The notes beneath the pieces are model-generated. The model was given only the letters and a program-made list of their open reading frames with translations, was not told where the DNA came from and made no database searches. The translations under genes were made by a program, and so were the position numbers. From contig NZ_MDJR01000007.1 in NCBI RefSeq assembly GCF_001730685.1, positions 1-64,000 on the forward strand: 64,000 nt of DNA, written 5' to 3'. Shown here piece by piece: positions 53,765 to 63,419 of the stretch (its first letter is position 1; every line of letters starts with the position of its first letter). The stretch is from Caloranaerobacter ferrireducens (GTDB taxonomy: Bacteria > Bacillota > Clostridia > Tissierellales > Thermohalobacteraceae).

Positions 53765-56325
53765 GTTTTATATTAACTATGTGGAATGTAAAGACTTTTT
53801 TAAAACCTATTGCATTAGTAAACTGTCCTTTGTTTTATATTAACTATGTGGAATGTAAAGGCAAATTATACAACTAATATTGATAGTAAAGTTTTTGAGT
53901 TTTATATTAACTATGTGGAATGTAAAGTTTTTTAGCCAAATTGTTGCATGATCTTCACCTATAGGTTTTATATTAACTATGTGGAATGTAAAGTATCTCC
54001 ATCTCGTTCTAATACTTTTGAATTATATTTAAGTTTTATATTAACTATGTGGAATGTAAAGTCTAAAGCATTCACTTCACTAACAAACATATCTATTTGT
54101 TTTATATTAACTATGTGGAATGTAAAGGTGAAACCTTCCAATTCAGGGTTATAATCTGGTAACAGTTTTATATTAACTATGTGGAATGTAAAGAGTTTCT
54201 TACCGACATTTGGTCCAAATAATGCTTTACCTGTTTTATATTAACTATGTGGAATGTAAAGGGGTTTTTCTATTACATTCAGTCCTTCTATATCTAAGTT
54301 TTATATTAACTATGTGGAATGTAAAGATAATACTATCTAAATCATTATTACCTGTTGAATTAACGTTTTATATTAACTATGTGGAATGTAAAGGTAAACA
54401 AAATTTTCTTTACATTCTTATCTACAATATCAGTTTTATATTAACTATGTGGAATGTAAAGTTCCACCATCACGAACTAAATTTCTACCCTTATAAGTTT
54501 TATATTAACTATGTGGAATGTAAAGGCTGCTCTTATTTCCCTTTTATATTCCCTAACCTGTGTTTTATATTAACTATGTGGAATGTAAAGTAAATATTGA
54601 CTGCTCTTACTGCTACTGAATATGTCAGTTTTATATTAACTATGTGGAATGTAAAGTAAATATTGACTGCTCTTACTGCTACTGAATATGTCAGTTTTAT
54701 ATTAACTATGTGGAATGTAAAGGTGAATGATGCTCAAGCAGTTAGTTGGTTGGAGTCTATGTTTTATATTAACTATGTGGAATGTAAAGTTCGTAAGGCT
54801 TCTCTATTTCATTAACATTATTTATTCGTTTTATATTAACTATGTGGAATGTAAAGAAGATGTGAAAAGATGTGAAAGAGAGGGGGCTATTATGTTTTAT
54901 ATTAACTATGTGGAATGTAAAGGAATACTACATCAACTTGGTCTAATCCCCAAGGAAGTGCGTTTTATATTAACTATGTGGAATGTAAAGTGAGAAAAAA
55001 CCTGATAAAGTCACACGCACAAAGCAGTTTTATATTAACTATGTGGAATGTAAAGTTAGAGGGTGCTGAATATTTTAACAATGTTTTGGATGGTTTTATA
55101 TTAACTATGTGGAATGTAAAGTAATTGAAAAAATATATTTCCCTTATGATTCAGTAAGTTTTATATTAACTATGTGGAATGTAAAGTTTTCTTTTAGTAT
55201 CTTACTTGCTCTATCAAATTGTTTGTTTTATATTAACTATGTGGAATGTAAAGATAGGTAAACCACATGATAGATATTATGTAGTTAAATGTTTTATATT
55301 AACTATGTGGAATGTAAAGATATTCTAGCATTAGGTCATTGGCACCAGGCAGAATAGTTTTATATTAACTATGTGGAATGTAAAGATTATAGAAGAAAAT
55401 GTGGCAAGATTGATAGAAAAAGTTTTATATTAACTATGTGGAATGTAAAGGGAAACTTAGAAGCAAGAATGATTCTTAAAGCTACCTCTAGTTTTATATT
55501 AACTATGTGGAATGTAAAGAGAACAAAGGTCAGATATGGTTTTGAAATATCGTTTTTAGTTTTATATTAACTATGTGGAATGTAAAGAATGGTAGGTATA
55601 TTTTCAGAAGCAAAAACAGGTGGTGTTTTATATTAACTATGTGGAATGTAAAGAGAACAAAGGTCAGATATGGTTTTGAAATATCGTTTTTAGTTTTATA
55701 TTAACTATGTGGAATGTAAAGAAAGAAGGAACTAAACAGTTTGATAAATGGATGGATGAGTTTTATATTAACTATGTGGAATGTAAAGTATCCTACGACT
55801 ACGTCTATACTGTCGCCATACTTAACAGTTTTATATTAACTATGTGGAATGTAAAGATATTCGGTTCTTAAACCTCGAAGTATCATTAAATAATTAGTTT
55901 TATATTAACTATGTGGAATGTAAAGAATAGTATCTCCTACAACATACCTAAAAGCACCTAGTTTTATATTAACTATGTGGAATGTAAAGAAATTATAAGC
56001 ATCTTCAGCATTATACTCATTTCCTTCGTTTTATATTAACTATGTGGAATGTAAAGCTTGATGAGTTCACTAAAAGGTTACAGAGTGAGGCAGATGTTTT
56101 ATATTAACTATGTGGAATGTAAAGCTGGCTAACAGAAGATAGAAAACTAGTTATTGAGTTCAGTTTTATATTAACTATGTGGAATGTAAAGTTTTAAAAA
56201 TAAGACTTAAGACCTACTTAAATTATATGGTTTTATATTAACTATGTGGAATGTAAAGTGCAAATATGTAGATAGGCCTAAAAGAGATAAATTTACGTTT
56301 TATATTAACTATGTGGAATGTAAAT
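53765..56325 (+). CRISPR. Type I-B CRISPR array, 39 repeats
   Basis: I counted 39 copies of a 29-base repeat that begins GTTTTATATTAACTA and ends TGTGGAATGTAAAG. All look identical except the last (56297-56325), whose final base is T. The 38 spacers are about 36-40 bases. The degenerate end and the cas genes place the leader at the left. Spacers 13 and 14 (54591-54627, 54657-54693) are identical and adjacent. Spacers 27 and 29 (55520-55558, 55654-55692) are identical with one spacer between. Spacer targets were not searched. Confidence 0.98.
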
Positions 56326-56386
56326 TTGTAACATTCTTCATAACAAGTATAAGGGTAGTTTATTTTGCATTAGATATAGAAAATAT

Positions 56387-56424
56387 AAATAAAGGTAGAT
56401 GAATTGATCATCTACCTTTATTTT
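56387..56424 (-). terminator. Bidirectional terminator, CRISPR array / flavin reductase
   Basis: A 16-bp perfect stem (56387-56402 with 56408-56423) has A-rich and T-rich sides. It can end the array transcript and the convergent flavin reductase gene, whose stop codon overlaps the right arm. Confidence 0.88.
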
Positions 56425-56929
56425 ATTCTTTTATATAGCAAGCAACTATTTCACCGTAGTATAGAATATGGTAGTTTTGGTTCGGATAATATTTTTGTTT
56501 GATATCTTCATTAACTAGTGCTGGTTCCATAGCTTGTTGATAGACTACTTTACATTCATAATGCAATTCACAATCTCCAACAATTGGGGTTGATAAAACT
56601 TTACCATTTTCGCATGATAAATTACACTCTTTAAATTTATCAAAATCTCTTCCTGATTTTGTACCACAGAAAGCTAACTCCTTTTTCAAGTCTTTATTTA
56701 AAGGAACACTTATAGTAAATTCTTTTGCTTTTTCTAAAAGCTCATATGTATATCTTGAATAACGAACAGCTACTGTGAAAATTGGTTTGTTCCAAATAAA
56801 TCCTATATTTCCCCAACCTATAGTCATTGTATTAATCTTGTCTTCGTGTTTAACAGTTAAAAAAGCTCCTTTTGGTAGTTGTTTAAGCATCTCTTTTGAA
56901 TATTCGTAGTAAGCTATATCTCTATACAT
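56423..56929 (-). CDS. Flavin reductase-like FMN-binding protein
   Basis: The 168-residue protein fits the flavin reductase-like split-barrel family: KGAFLTVKHEDKINTMTIGW, RYSRYTYELLEKAKEFTISV and CGTKSGRDFDKF are typical segments. It likely binds FMN and reduces flavin or another small acceptor in the cytoplasm. AGGAGGGAATTCAA precedes the ATG. It stands alone, convergent with the CRISPR array. Confidence 0.88.
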   Translation of the reverse strand: MYRDIAYYEYSKEMLKQLPKGAFLTVKHEDKINTMTIGWGNIGFIWNKPIFTVAVRYSRYTYELLEKAKEFTISVPLNKDLKKELAFCGTKSGRDFDKFKECNLSCENGKVLSTPIVGDCELHYECKVVYQQAMEPALVNEDIKQKYYPNQNYHILYYGEIVACYIKE

Positions 56930-57074
56930 TTGAATTCCCTCCTATAAATTCTTTCTACCATTATATAATATTTATTTTTATTCAGCATTTAAAGTTTTAC
57001 TTATTAGAATGATAAATTGAAGGAATTTTTAGAATAAAGTCGAATTATTTAAGTTAAAGCGGGGAGGGATTTAA

Positions 57075-58703
57075 ATGAAATTAAAATTTTTTATTACAGC
57101 ATTCATAGTATTTCTACTGGGTATGGCGATGCCTTGGATAATAACAGGAAGTAATTACGTTGCAGAATTGACAAGCTTTGAACTTGCAGTAATAGTTGTA
57201 GTAGCTTTAGTAATTCCTTATGGATTTACACTGCTAATGGGAAAGTTTCAAAAGGCATATGTTGTGAAATCTAGTGAATTATTAAATAGAGTAACACAAG
57301 GCAGTCTTACTCAAACTATAAAAGATGGTTACGATAAAACATTTAAAGAGATGGTAGTATCATTAAACAAGATGATAGCTAATATTAGAAGCTTAGTAGG
57401 AAAAATGCTAGTTGCTTCAGATAAAGTTTCTACTTATTCTGGGAGTATAGCAAAAGACTGTGAGGTAGTAAGTCAATCCATTGAAGAAATATCAACAACT
57501 ATAAATGAAATTTCTCAGGGACTTGAATTTCAAGCTGAAAGGGCTATGAATACTAAAAATAGTACTATGCAGATTGTTGAAAGTTCTCAGACAATTGCCA
57601 ACTTTGCTGAGGATACATATTCTATAACAAGAGAAATGAAAGAAAAGATAAACGAATCTGGAGAAAAACTTCAAGGATTAATTGATAATTTAGAGAATAG
57701 CGAAAAAAATAATGTTGAATTAGCTGTTGAAATAGAGAATTTGAATCGTGATGCTAAGGAAATAAAGGACATAATAGCTATAGTTAGTGGAATAAGTGAG
57801 CAAACAAATCTCTTAGCATTAAATGCAGCAATAGAAGCAGCAAGAGCTGGAGAAGTAGGTAAAGGATTTGCAGTGGTAGCTGAAGAGGTTAGGAAATTAG
57901 CAGAGGAATCAGAAAAATCTGCTTCTAAAATAAGACAGATAGTAGAAAATATATCTCAAAAAATAGATCGTATAGCTGAGCATATTGAGATGCAGGTTAC
58001 AGATATGAAAAAGAACGTGCAGTATGCTGAAGAATTTAAAGAATTGTTTGATAAAGTTAAACAGACATCTGATGCTACTTTAAATTCTACAGAAGAGATA
58101 CTAAAACTATCGGAAAGTGGCATTTCACATGCCCGTAAAGTAGATGAACTTATGGAAGAAATATCTGCGGTTACACAGCAGACTGCAGCAGGAATGGAAG
58201 AAATAAATGCTTCTACTCAAGAAGAAGTGAATTTGGTTAAGGTAATTTCTAAGTCAGTAGAAAAGTTGACTAACATGTCAAAAGAATTAACTGAATTTAT
58301 CAGAGAAATTGAAGGTAGCTATAAAATTAGTAAAGATGATGAGAAGAGAATAAAGGATGCTGAAAAAATTCTGAAAGATTCAACAATAGAGTATGGATTA
58401 GATAATCCAGAAGATGAAGAAAAGGCACGAAACTTTATTGATAATATAAGTAGGAAATATGATAAACTTTTTGAAGTAGTTGTTGTATTAGATTCTAAAG
58501 GAGATGTAAAAGGTTCTACTATAGCTATTGATGTAGATAATTTAGCTCATAGATCTTATTTTAAAGAAGCTATAATGGGTAATTCATATATTTCTAAACC
58601 TTATATTTCTATTATGACAGATGACTACTGTGTGACAATTGCTATTCCTATAATATTTAACGGACAAGTAAATGGTGTGGTTGTTGGTGATGTAAAACTT
58701 TAA
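57075..58703 (+). CDS. Methyl-accepting chemotaxis protein with C-terminal Cache-like domain
   Basis: The 542-residue protein has two N-terminal membrane segments (about 4-22 and 36-56) with almost no periplasmic loop, a coiled-coil methylation region, and the hairpin tip [20 protein letters not shown] at about 235-254. After the signalling helices, residues about 420-542 ([44 protein letters not shown]) look like a Cache/PDC sensor. The sensor would be cytosolic, an unusual order. It likely feeds CheA/CheW. GGGGAGGGATTTAA precedes the ATG. Confidence 0.85.
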   Translation: MKLKFFITAFIVFLLGMAMPWIITGSNYVAELTSFELAVIVVVALVIPYGFTLLMGKFQKAYVVKSSELLNRVTQGSLTQTIKDGYDKTFKEMVVSLNKMIANIRSLVGKMLVASDKVSTYSGSIAKDCEVVSQSIEEISTTINEISQGLEFQAERAMNTKNSTMQIVESSQTIANFAEDTYSITREMKEKINESGEKLQGLIDNLENSEKNNVELAVEIENLNRDAKEIKDIIAIVSGISEQTNLLALNAAIEAARAGEVGKGFAVVAEEVRKLAEESEKSASKIRQIVENISQKIDRIAEHIEMQVTDMKKNVQYAEEFKELFDKVKQTSDATLNSTEEILKLSESGISHARKVDELMEEISAVTQQTAAGMEEINASTQEEVNLVKVISKSVEKLTNMSKELTEFIREIEGSYKISKDDEKRIKDAEKILKDSTIEYGLDNPEDEEKARNFIDNISRKYDKLFEVVVVLDSKGDVKGSTIAIDVDNLAHRSYFKEAIMGNSYISKPYISIMTDDYCVTIAIPIIFNGQVNGVVVGDVKL

Positions 58704-58724
58704 AGTTAAATATTATGCAAATAA

Positions 58725-58780
58725 AACCCCTTAAAGTAGATTATTGTTTTTATGCTATCTACTTTAAGGGGTTATTTAGT
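58725..58780 (+). terminator. Bidirectional terminator, chemoreceptor / cotJC
   Basis: A perfect 17-bp stem (58725-58741 with 58757-58773) lies between the two convergent genes, followed by ATTT. The long stem makes it likely to act in both directions. Confidence 0.85.
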
Positions 58781-58792
58781 TACAAAAGAAGT

Positions 58793-59365
58793 TTAATAGT
58801 ATTTTTTGCTATTCAAACATTCTTGTACAATATCTAATGTTTCACCGAATCTTTGGAAGTGCACAATTTCTCTTGCCCTTAAGAATCTTAAAGCATCTTT
58901 TACGCCAGGATCGTCGCAAATATTGATTAAATATTCATAGGTTGCCCTTGCTTTTTGTTCAGAAGCCATATCTTCATGAAGATTTGCTATAGGATCATCT
59001 TTAGACTGTATAAATGTAGCAGTCCAAGCATATCCTGACGCATCATGAGGGAATGGGCTTTTACCATGATTTACATAGTGAGCTTCAAGTGGAGTACCTT
59101 CTATATCTTTTATAGGAACGTCTTTTATAAGTTTCCATACGATAGTTCCTATAATTTCCCAATGTGCAAGCTCTTCAGTTCCTATATCAGTTAAAATACC
59201 TTTTGCTTGATCAGTAGGCATTGCCCATCTTTGTGTTAAATATCTAATACCTGCTGAAAGTTCACCATCTGGACCTCCAAACTGCTCTAATATCATAGCT
59301 GCAAGAGTTGGATTGCAAGTATCTACTCTAACTGGATATTGTAGCTTCTTTTCGTAAATCCACAT
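58793..59365 (-). CDS. cotJC: Spore coat protein CotJC (manganese-catalase family)
   Basis: The 190-residue protein starts MWIYEKKLQYPVRVDTCNPT and has the di-metal catalase ligand helices: GGPDGELSAGIRYLTQRW, TDIGTEELAHWEIIG, HEDMASEQKARATYEYL and RAREIVHFQRFGE. CotJC is laid into the spore coat and may break down hydrogen peroxide. GGAGG upstream of the ATG fits. It is the last gene of cotJA-cotJB-cotJC, 14 nt after cotJB, expressed in the mother cell by analogy. Confidence 0.95.
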   Translation of the reverse strand: MWIYEKKLQYPVRVDTCNPTLAAMILEQFGGPDGELSAGIRYLTQRWAMPTDQAKGILTDIGTEELAHWEIIGTIVWKLIKDVPIKDIEGTPLEAHYVNHGKSPFPHDASGYAWTATFIQSKDDPIANLHEDMASEQKARATYEYLINICDDPGVKDALRFLRAREIVHFQRFGETLDIVQECLNSKKYY

Positions 59366-59379
59366 AATTTAACCTCCTA

Positions 59380-59631
59380 TCAATATTCTATTTCCCATGG
59401 CCAAGGGCTTTTTGTATATTCCCATGGATATTTACTTAAATCGTAATTAGTTAGAGGTCCATATTTCATGCTATACATATTTGTAAGTTCTTTATATCTC
59501 CTTGAAAAAGTATTGTGAAGAGCTACAGCTCTTTCATCGTTTGGATGGGTATCGAGGTATAAGTTTATATCAGTTAAGCAAAAGCATATTTCCATTATTT
59601 CTTTTAGCATATCCAATTGGTTAGAATCCAC
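59380..59631 (-). CDS. cotJB: Spore coat protein CotJB
   Basis: The protein has 83 residues if it starts at the GTG at 59631, which follows TTGGAGGTGTTTTTT at good spacing; a longer frame from 59646 begins on that site. MDSNQLDMLKEIMEICFCLT is the N-terminus and YDLSKYPWEYTKSPWPWEIE is the tryptophan-rich end typical of CotJB. It is the partner of CotJC in the coat. Confidence 0.9.
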   Translation of the reverse strand: MDSNQLDMLKEIMEICFCLTDINLYLDTHPNDERAVALHNTFSRRYKELTNMYSMKYGPLTNYDLSKYPWEYTKSPWPWEIEY

Positions 59632-59650
59632 AAAAAACACCTCCAAATTA

Positions 59651-59800
59651 TTACTTCTTAACAGGTTTATATGGCATATATAGTTCAGGGAAAATAGTTC
59701 CTTTCTTTAACGCTTCTTCAGGACAATATATTTTACCCATTATCTGATAGGGAATATATGCTTTAGCAAGTTCATAATAAGGATATTTTTTCATGTCCAC
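59651..59800 (-). CDS. cotJA: Spore coat-associated protein CotJA
   Basis: This short gene encodes about 49 residues: MDMKKYPYYELAKAYIPYQI and onward to FPELYMPYKPVKK. The proline- and tyrosine-rich pattern with YIPYQ and YCPEEALKKGTIFPEL is that of CotJA. GTG at 59800 has AGGAGGGG about six bases upstream; an ATG two codons later is the alternative. It starts the cotJ operon, 19 nt before cotJB. Confidence 0.88.
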   Translation of the reverse strand: MDMKKYPYYELAKAYIPYQIMGKIYCPEEALKKGTIFPELYMPYKPVKK

Positions 59801-59876
59801 TATTACCCCTCCTGAAAAATATATTTTGTAGTAATATATTACGTTTTTTTAAGCATATCTGTGACTAATGCTATAT

Positions 59877-60001
59877 TTTCTTATAATCCATAGGAAATTA
59901 TTATACCTCGTTAAATTGTGGATAATTTTAGATATAATTTCCGTAATGGATATAGGCAAAATCCACCTTATAATTTATTTAAATAGAGGATTTTGTTCAA
60001 A
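59877..60001 (+). repeat. Dispersed bipartite palindromic element, copy E
   Basis: This copy lies between cotJA and acr3, in the same orientation as B, C and D. It has the ATCCATAGGAAATTATTATA arm, TGTGGATAA at 59917-59925 (perfect DnaA box on the minus strand), the TATAATTTCCG arm with ATGGATAT, and the second hairpin CAAAATCCACC with GAGGATTTTG. It fills almost half of the 301-base gap. Confidence 0.88.
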
Positions 60002-60023
60002 GTTTGTACTTAAAAAAATCATA

Positions 60024-60081
60024 TTGACTTGTAAATTTGTCATATGTTAACCTATACATAGATACATTTAAATATATCTAT
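60024..60081 (+). promoter_or_regulatory. acr3 promoter region with palindromic operator
   Basis: TTGACT at 60024-60029 is a likely -35; the -10 is unclear. A 24-base palindrome at 60058-60081 has halves ATAGATACATTT and AAATATATCTAT, matching in 11 of 12 pairs. The AT-rich palindrome just before the ribosome-binding site looks like an ArsR-family operator. Arsenite-dependent induction is inferred. Confidence 0.6.
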
Positions 60082-60101
60082 TTAAAAACAGGAGGGACAG
60101 T

Positions 60102-61163
60102 ATGACACAGAAAGTAAAAAAACAGAGCGAAGGGCTTGATTTCTTTGGAAGATATCTGACTATATGGGTAGCATTATGTATAATAATAGGTGTGGCAATA
60201 GGTCAATTATTTCCTGTATTTCCACAAGTGCTAAGCAAATTTGAATATGCTAAAGTTTCAATACCAGTTGCTATACTTATTTGGCTTATGATTTATCCAA
60301 TGATGTTAAAGATAGACTTTTCAAGTATTATTAAAGCAACTAAGAAACCAAAGGGCTTAACTGTAACATGTGTAACTAACTGGCTTATTAAGCCATTTAC
60401 TATGTATTTAATTGCTAGTTTTTTCTTGAAAGTTGTTTTTAAATCATTAATACAACCTGGTTTAGCTTCAGAATATCTAGCAGGAGCAGTTTTGTTAGGA
60501 GCAGCACCATGTACAGCTATGGTATTTGTATGGAGTCATCTGACTAAAGGAGATCCAGCTTATACATTGGTTCAGGTTGCAGTAAATGATATAATCTTGT
60601 TATTTGCATTTACTCCAATAGTAGCATTCTTGCTTGGAGTCAGTAATGTAACAGTACCATACGATACTTTGATTCTTTCAGTTATATTGTTTGTAGTAAT
60701 TCCATTAGCTGGTGGTTATCTATCTAGAAAGTATATAATTAGAAAAAAAGGTATGGAATATTTTGAAAATGTATTTCTAAAAAAATTTGACAATATTACT
60801 ATTATAGGGTTATTGTTAACATTGATAATAATTTTTTCATTCCAAGGGGAAGTAATTATTAATAATCCAATCCATATAGGACTTATAGCAATACCTCTTA
60901 TAATTCAAACATTTTTTATATTTTTTATTGCATATGGATGGGCAAAGGCATGGAAATTACCACATAATATAGCAGCACCAGCATCTTTGATAGGAGCAAG
61001 TAACTTCTTTGAATTAGCAGTAGCTGTAGCAATATCACTATTTGGTCTAGAGTCAGGTGCAGCATTAGCAACAGTTGTTGGTGTATTAGTTGAAGTACCA
61101 CTTATGTTAACACTTGTTAGAATAGCAAATAAGACAAAACATTTATTTAAGCATTCTTGGTAA
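60102..61163 (+). CDS. acr3: Arsenite efflux transporter ACR3
   Basis: ACR3 exports arsenite using the proton gradient. The 353-residue protein has about ten membrane segments and the catalytic cysteine C137 in VLLGAAPCTAMVFVW. Other signatures are AVNDIILLFAFTPIV, FGLESGAALATVVGVLVEVP and GASNFFELAVAVAISL. ACAGGAGGGACAGT precedes the ATG. It forms an operon with arsC, 34 nt downstream. Confidence 0.95.
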   Translation: MTQKVKKQSEGLDFFGRYLTIWVALCIIIGVAIGQLFPVFPQVLSKFEYAKVSIPVAILIWLMIYPMMLKIDFSSIIKATKKPKGLTVTCVTNWLIKPFTMYLIASFFLKVVFKSLIQPGLASEYLAGAVLLGAAPCTAMVFVWSHLTKGDPAYTLVQVAVNDIILLFAFTPIVAFLLGVSNVTVPYDTLILSVILFVVIPLAGGYLSRKYIIRKKGMEYFENVFLKKFDNITIIGLLLTLIIIFSFQGEVIINNPIHIGLIAIPLIIQTFFIFFIAYGWAKAWKLPHNIAAPASLIGASNFFELAVAVAISLFGLESGAALATVVGVLVEVPLMLTLVRIANKTKHLFKHSW

Positions 61164-61197
61164 TAAAATATCTATAATAATCTGAGGAGGAATTTTA

Positions 61198-61599
61198 GTG
61201 AAGAAAAAAGTTGCTTTTGTTTGTGTTCATAATTCTTGTCGATCACAAATGGCAGAAGCTTGGGCAAAGCATTTAGGTAAAGATGTATTAGAGGTATATT
61301 CAGCAGGGACAGAAGAGTATCCAGAAGTTAAGCCTAAAGCAGTTCAAGTTATGGAAGAAGTGGGAATTGACATGAGTGACCATTATCCTAAACTTTTATC
61401 AGATATACCTGAAAAAATAGATATCTTAATAACTATGGGCTGTGGTGTAGTATGCCCTTATGTGCCATGTGACCATAGTGAGGATTGGGGGCTTGAAGAC
61501 CCTTCTGGCGGCCCTATAGAAGAATTTAGAAAAACAAGAGATATTATTAAAGAAAAGGTAGAAGACCTTATAGAAAGAGTGAAGAGTAAAAAAATATGA
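61198..61599 (+). CDS. arsC: Arsenate reductase ArsC (thioredoxin-linked)
   Basis: ArsC reduces arsenate to arsenite for export by ACR3. The 133-residue protein has the low-molecular-weight phosphatase loop C9-X5-R15 (CVHNSCR) and the relay cysteines in MGCGVVCPYVPCD (C82, then C86 and C91). SDHYPKLLSDIP is typical of the family. The start is GTG at 61198 after GGAGGAATTTTA. The spacing of the second relay cysteine (82/91 rather than 82/89) is slightly different from B. subtilis. Confidence 0.93.
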   Translation: MKKKVAFVCVHNSCRSQMAEAWAKHLGKDVLEVYSAGTEEYPEVKPKAVQVMEEVGIDMSDHYPKLLSDIPEKIDILITMGCGVVCPYVPCDHSEDWGLEDPSGGPIEEFRKTRDIIKEKVEDLIERVKSKKI

Positions 61600-61621
61600 G
61601 GGATTTAATATCCCTCTTTTA
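61598..61621 (+). terminator. Terminator of the acr3-arsC operon
   Basis: GAGGGAT and ATCCCTC (61598-61604 with 61610-61616) form a perfect 7-bp stem followed by TTTT. The stem overlaps the last bases of the arsC stop codon. Confidence 0.8.
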
Positions 61622-61630
61622 ATTTATGTT

Positions 61631-61972
61631 TTATTTATTCCTATATAAAGTTATAGATAGAGAAGTTCCGTCAAAACTTACTTCTGCTTTATCCACCATC
61701 ATTCCTACAAGTGTAAGTTCTGTGTCACTATCACATTCACCAGCTAATTCCCAATAATATTCTTCTACTTCTGATTGTCTTGGGTAGTTTAAAAGTTCTT
61801 TAAGCTGCTGAACTCTAACGTCATTACAATCTATATTATCACTTTCAAGATGTATTTTAAAATAATCTTTATGATTTTCTAAGGATATATTCATGTTGTT
61901 AGTACCGTGGAGAAAACAGAAAGTAATTAACTCATCAAGAATTTTTGATATTCTTTTTATCTCATGTTTCAT
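61631..61972 (-). CDS. Conserved small cytoplasmic protein, coupled to DUF1576
   Basis: The 113-residue protein starts MKHEIKRISKILDELITFCF; the ATG at 61972 is preceded by AAGAAGGAGGATTAAT. It is acidic (ECDSDTELTL, QSEVEEYYWE) with no signal or membrane segment, and I do not recognise the family. The start lies one base after the DUF1576 stop, so the two genes are translationally coupled and likely act together. Confidence 0.65.
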   Translation of the reverse strand: MKHEIKRISKILDELITFCFLHGTNNMNISLENHKDYFKIHLESDNIDCNDVRVQQLKELLNYPRQSEVEEYYWELAGECDSDTELTLVGMMVDKAEVSFDGTSLSITLYRNK

Positions 61973-61973
61973 A

Positions 61974-63230
61974 TTAATCCTCCTTCTTGAAGGCATCAAT
62001 AATTGGTACTAGTATAGTAGCAACAATACCACTTGAAAAACCATTATTATATAAATTAATTCCTCCATGAAGATATCCTACATTCATTACTACAGATAAA
62101 TGAACAAATCCAGCAAGCATTCCTGCCAAATAACCGTAAGTTCCTGAAATAGGAGCCATACTAGTTCCAAATAGACCAGTGATTACTAAAATAGTTGGGT
62201 TTACTTCTTTAGTAATTAAAATACTGCCTATTAAGACACCTATTAGAATTGGTATAGAGTTTTTAGGGTGTTTTCCAAAAGATGAAAAACCTACAAGAGT
62301 TAATAATCCACCTATAACAGGTCCATTAATTACCCCACCTGTTATTATAACATAAATTATACCTATGAGTCCCATTAAGCCCATATTGATTAAAGTTAAA
62401 CCAAAGCCTGTTAGCTGTGTAAAATCTGTAATAAGCCTTCCAGTAAACCAAATGAGTCTTTTATATCCTTTAAAACTTTTATTGTTAAAAAGGTAACCTA
62501 ATATGATTAAAGTTAAGAAAAATATAGTAAAAAATACTTTTAAAATCATATCATATTCATTAGAAAGTATAATTTTATTCTCGACAGTGAAACCATAACT
62601 TTTCATAATAGACATAATTATTGTTCCAATAAAACCTGCTGCAAATCCTATGTTATATAGATTGTAACCATCGTGTACTCTTAGCATATGTGCTGAAAGT
62701 GGAGGAATTATAAATCCAACTAATATTCCTACCAAAATACCTAATAGTATGCCAATAGGTACAGGAAGATTTAAACCGTAAGCAAATTCATTTACTAAAG
62801 GTGATAATGCAGTTGCAAACATAGTAATCAATATGACATTTTTGAAATTTGTTTTTTGATATTTAGAATAAATATATCCTCCAATATAAATAGGCCAAAC
62901 GTTAAAAATATTTTTCCCGAAAAAAGCAAAACCCATAATTATAAAAATAGCTGATATAACTGGTCCATTAATATTTATTTTAAGTCTCCATATAATATAA
63001 ATATTCACTAGAGTAAGGATAGCGGAATTAATTAAAGCAGCACCTAAACCACCGACTTTAATATAATCTGTTATAAGAATATCTGGATGAATTATTATCT
63101 TGAAAATTCCATTTACTATATTAGTTGGAGTATCAATAATAAGTGCCAGTAATATAAATGAAATTGGCAGTATAAGCATTATATACAGTTTAGTTTTTAT
63201 GTCTATTTTATTAAAATTTAGTTTTTTCAG
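61974..63230 (-). CDS. DUF1576 membrane protein
   Basis: The protein of about 418 residues has many membrane segments arranged as two related halves; each ends with a similar block (VHDGYNLYNIGFAAGFIGT and LHGGINLYNNGFSSGIVAT). This fits DUF1576, a family of unknown transport role. The start appears to be CTG at 63230, four bases after GGAGGTGAT, giving MKKLNFNKIDIKTKLYIML; the TTG at 63245 lies on that site. Confidence 0.8.
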   Translation of the reverse strand: MKKLNFNKIDIKTKLYIMLILPISFILLALIIDTPTNIVNGIFKIIIHPDILITDYIKVGGLGAALINSAILTLVNIYIIWRLKININGPVISAIFIIMGFAFFGKNIFNVWPIYIGGYIYSKYQKTNFKNVILITMFATALSPLVNEFAYGLNLPVPIGILLGILVGILVGFIIPPLSAHMLRVHDGYNLYNIGFAAGFIGTIIMSIMKSYGFTVENKIILSNEYDMILKVFFTIFFLTLIILGYLFNNKSFKGYKRLIWFTGRLITDFTQLTGFGLTLINMGLMGLIGIIYVIITGGVINGPVIGGLLTLVGFSSFGKHPKNSIPILIGVLIGSILITKEVNPTILVITGLFGTSMAPISGTYGYLAGMLAGFVHLSVVMNVGYLHGGINLYNNGFSSGIVATILVPIIDAFKKED

Positions 63231-63419
63231 TAAAATCACCTCCAAGTATTATTCTTTGAAAATCTATCAAAAAAGTAGGGATTAATATACATAATTTGTA
63301 AGAAAAAGTTTGCAATATATATGATTTAGTTTTTTAGAGGAATGAAAGAACTTAAGAAGTGCTAAATCAAACTTAGGTGTGTTTATACTATTTTATCATA
63401 AATATAACAATATAAATAT

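Noticed and set aside
53948-55570. Several open reading frames that repeat FILTMWNVK or FYINYVECK
   Set aside because: They are read-throughs of the CRISPR array. The repeat-spacer period is often 66 bases, a multiple of three, which keeps frames open by chance.
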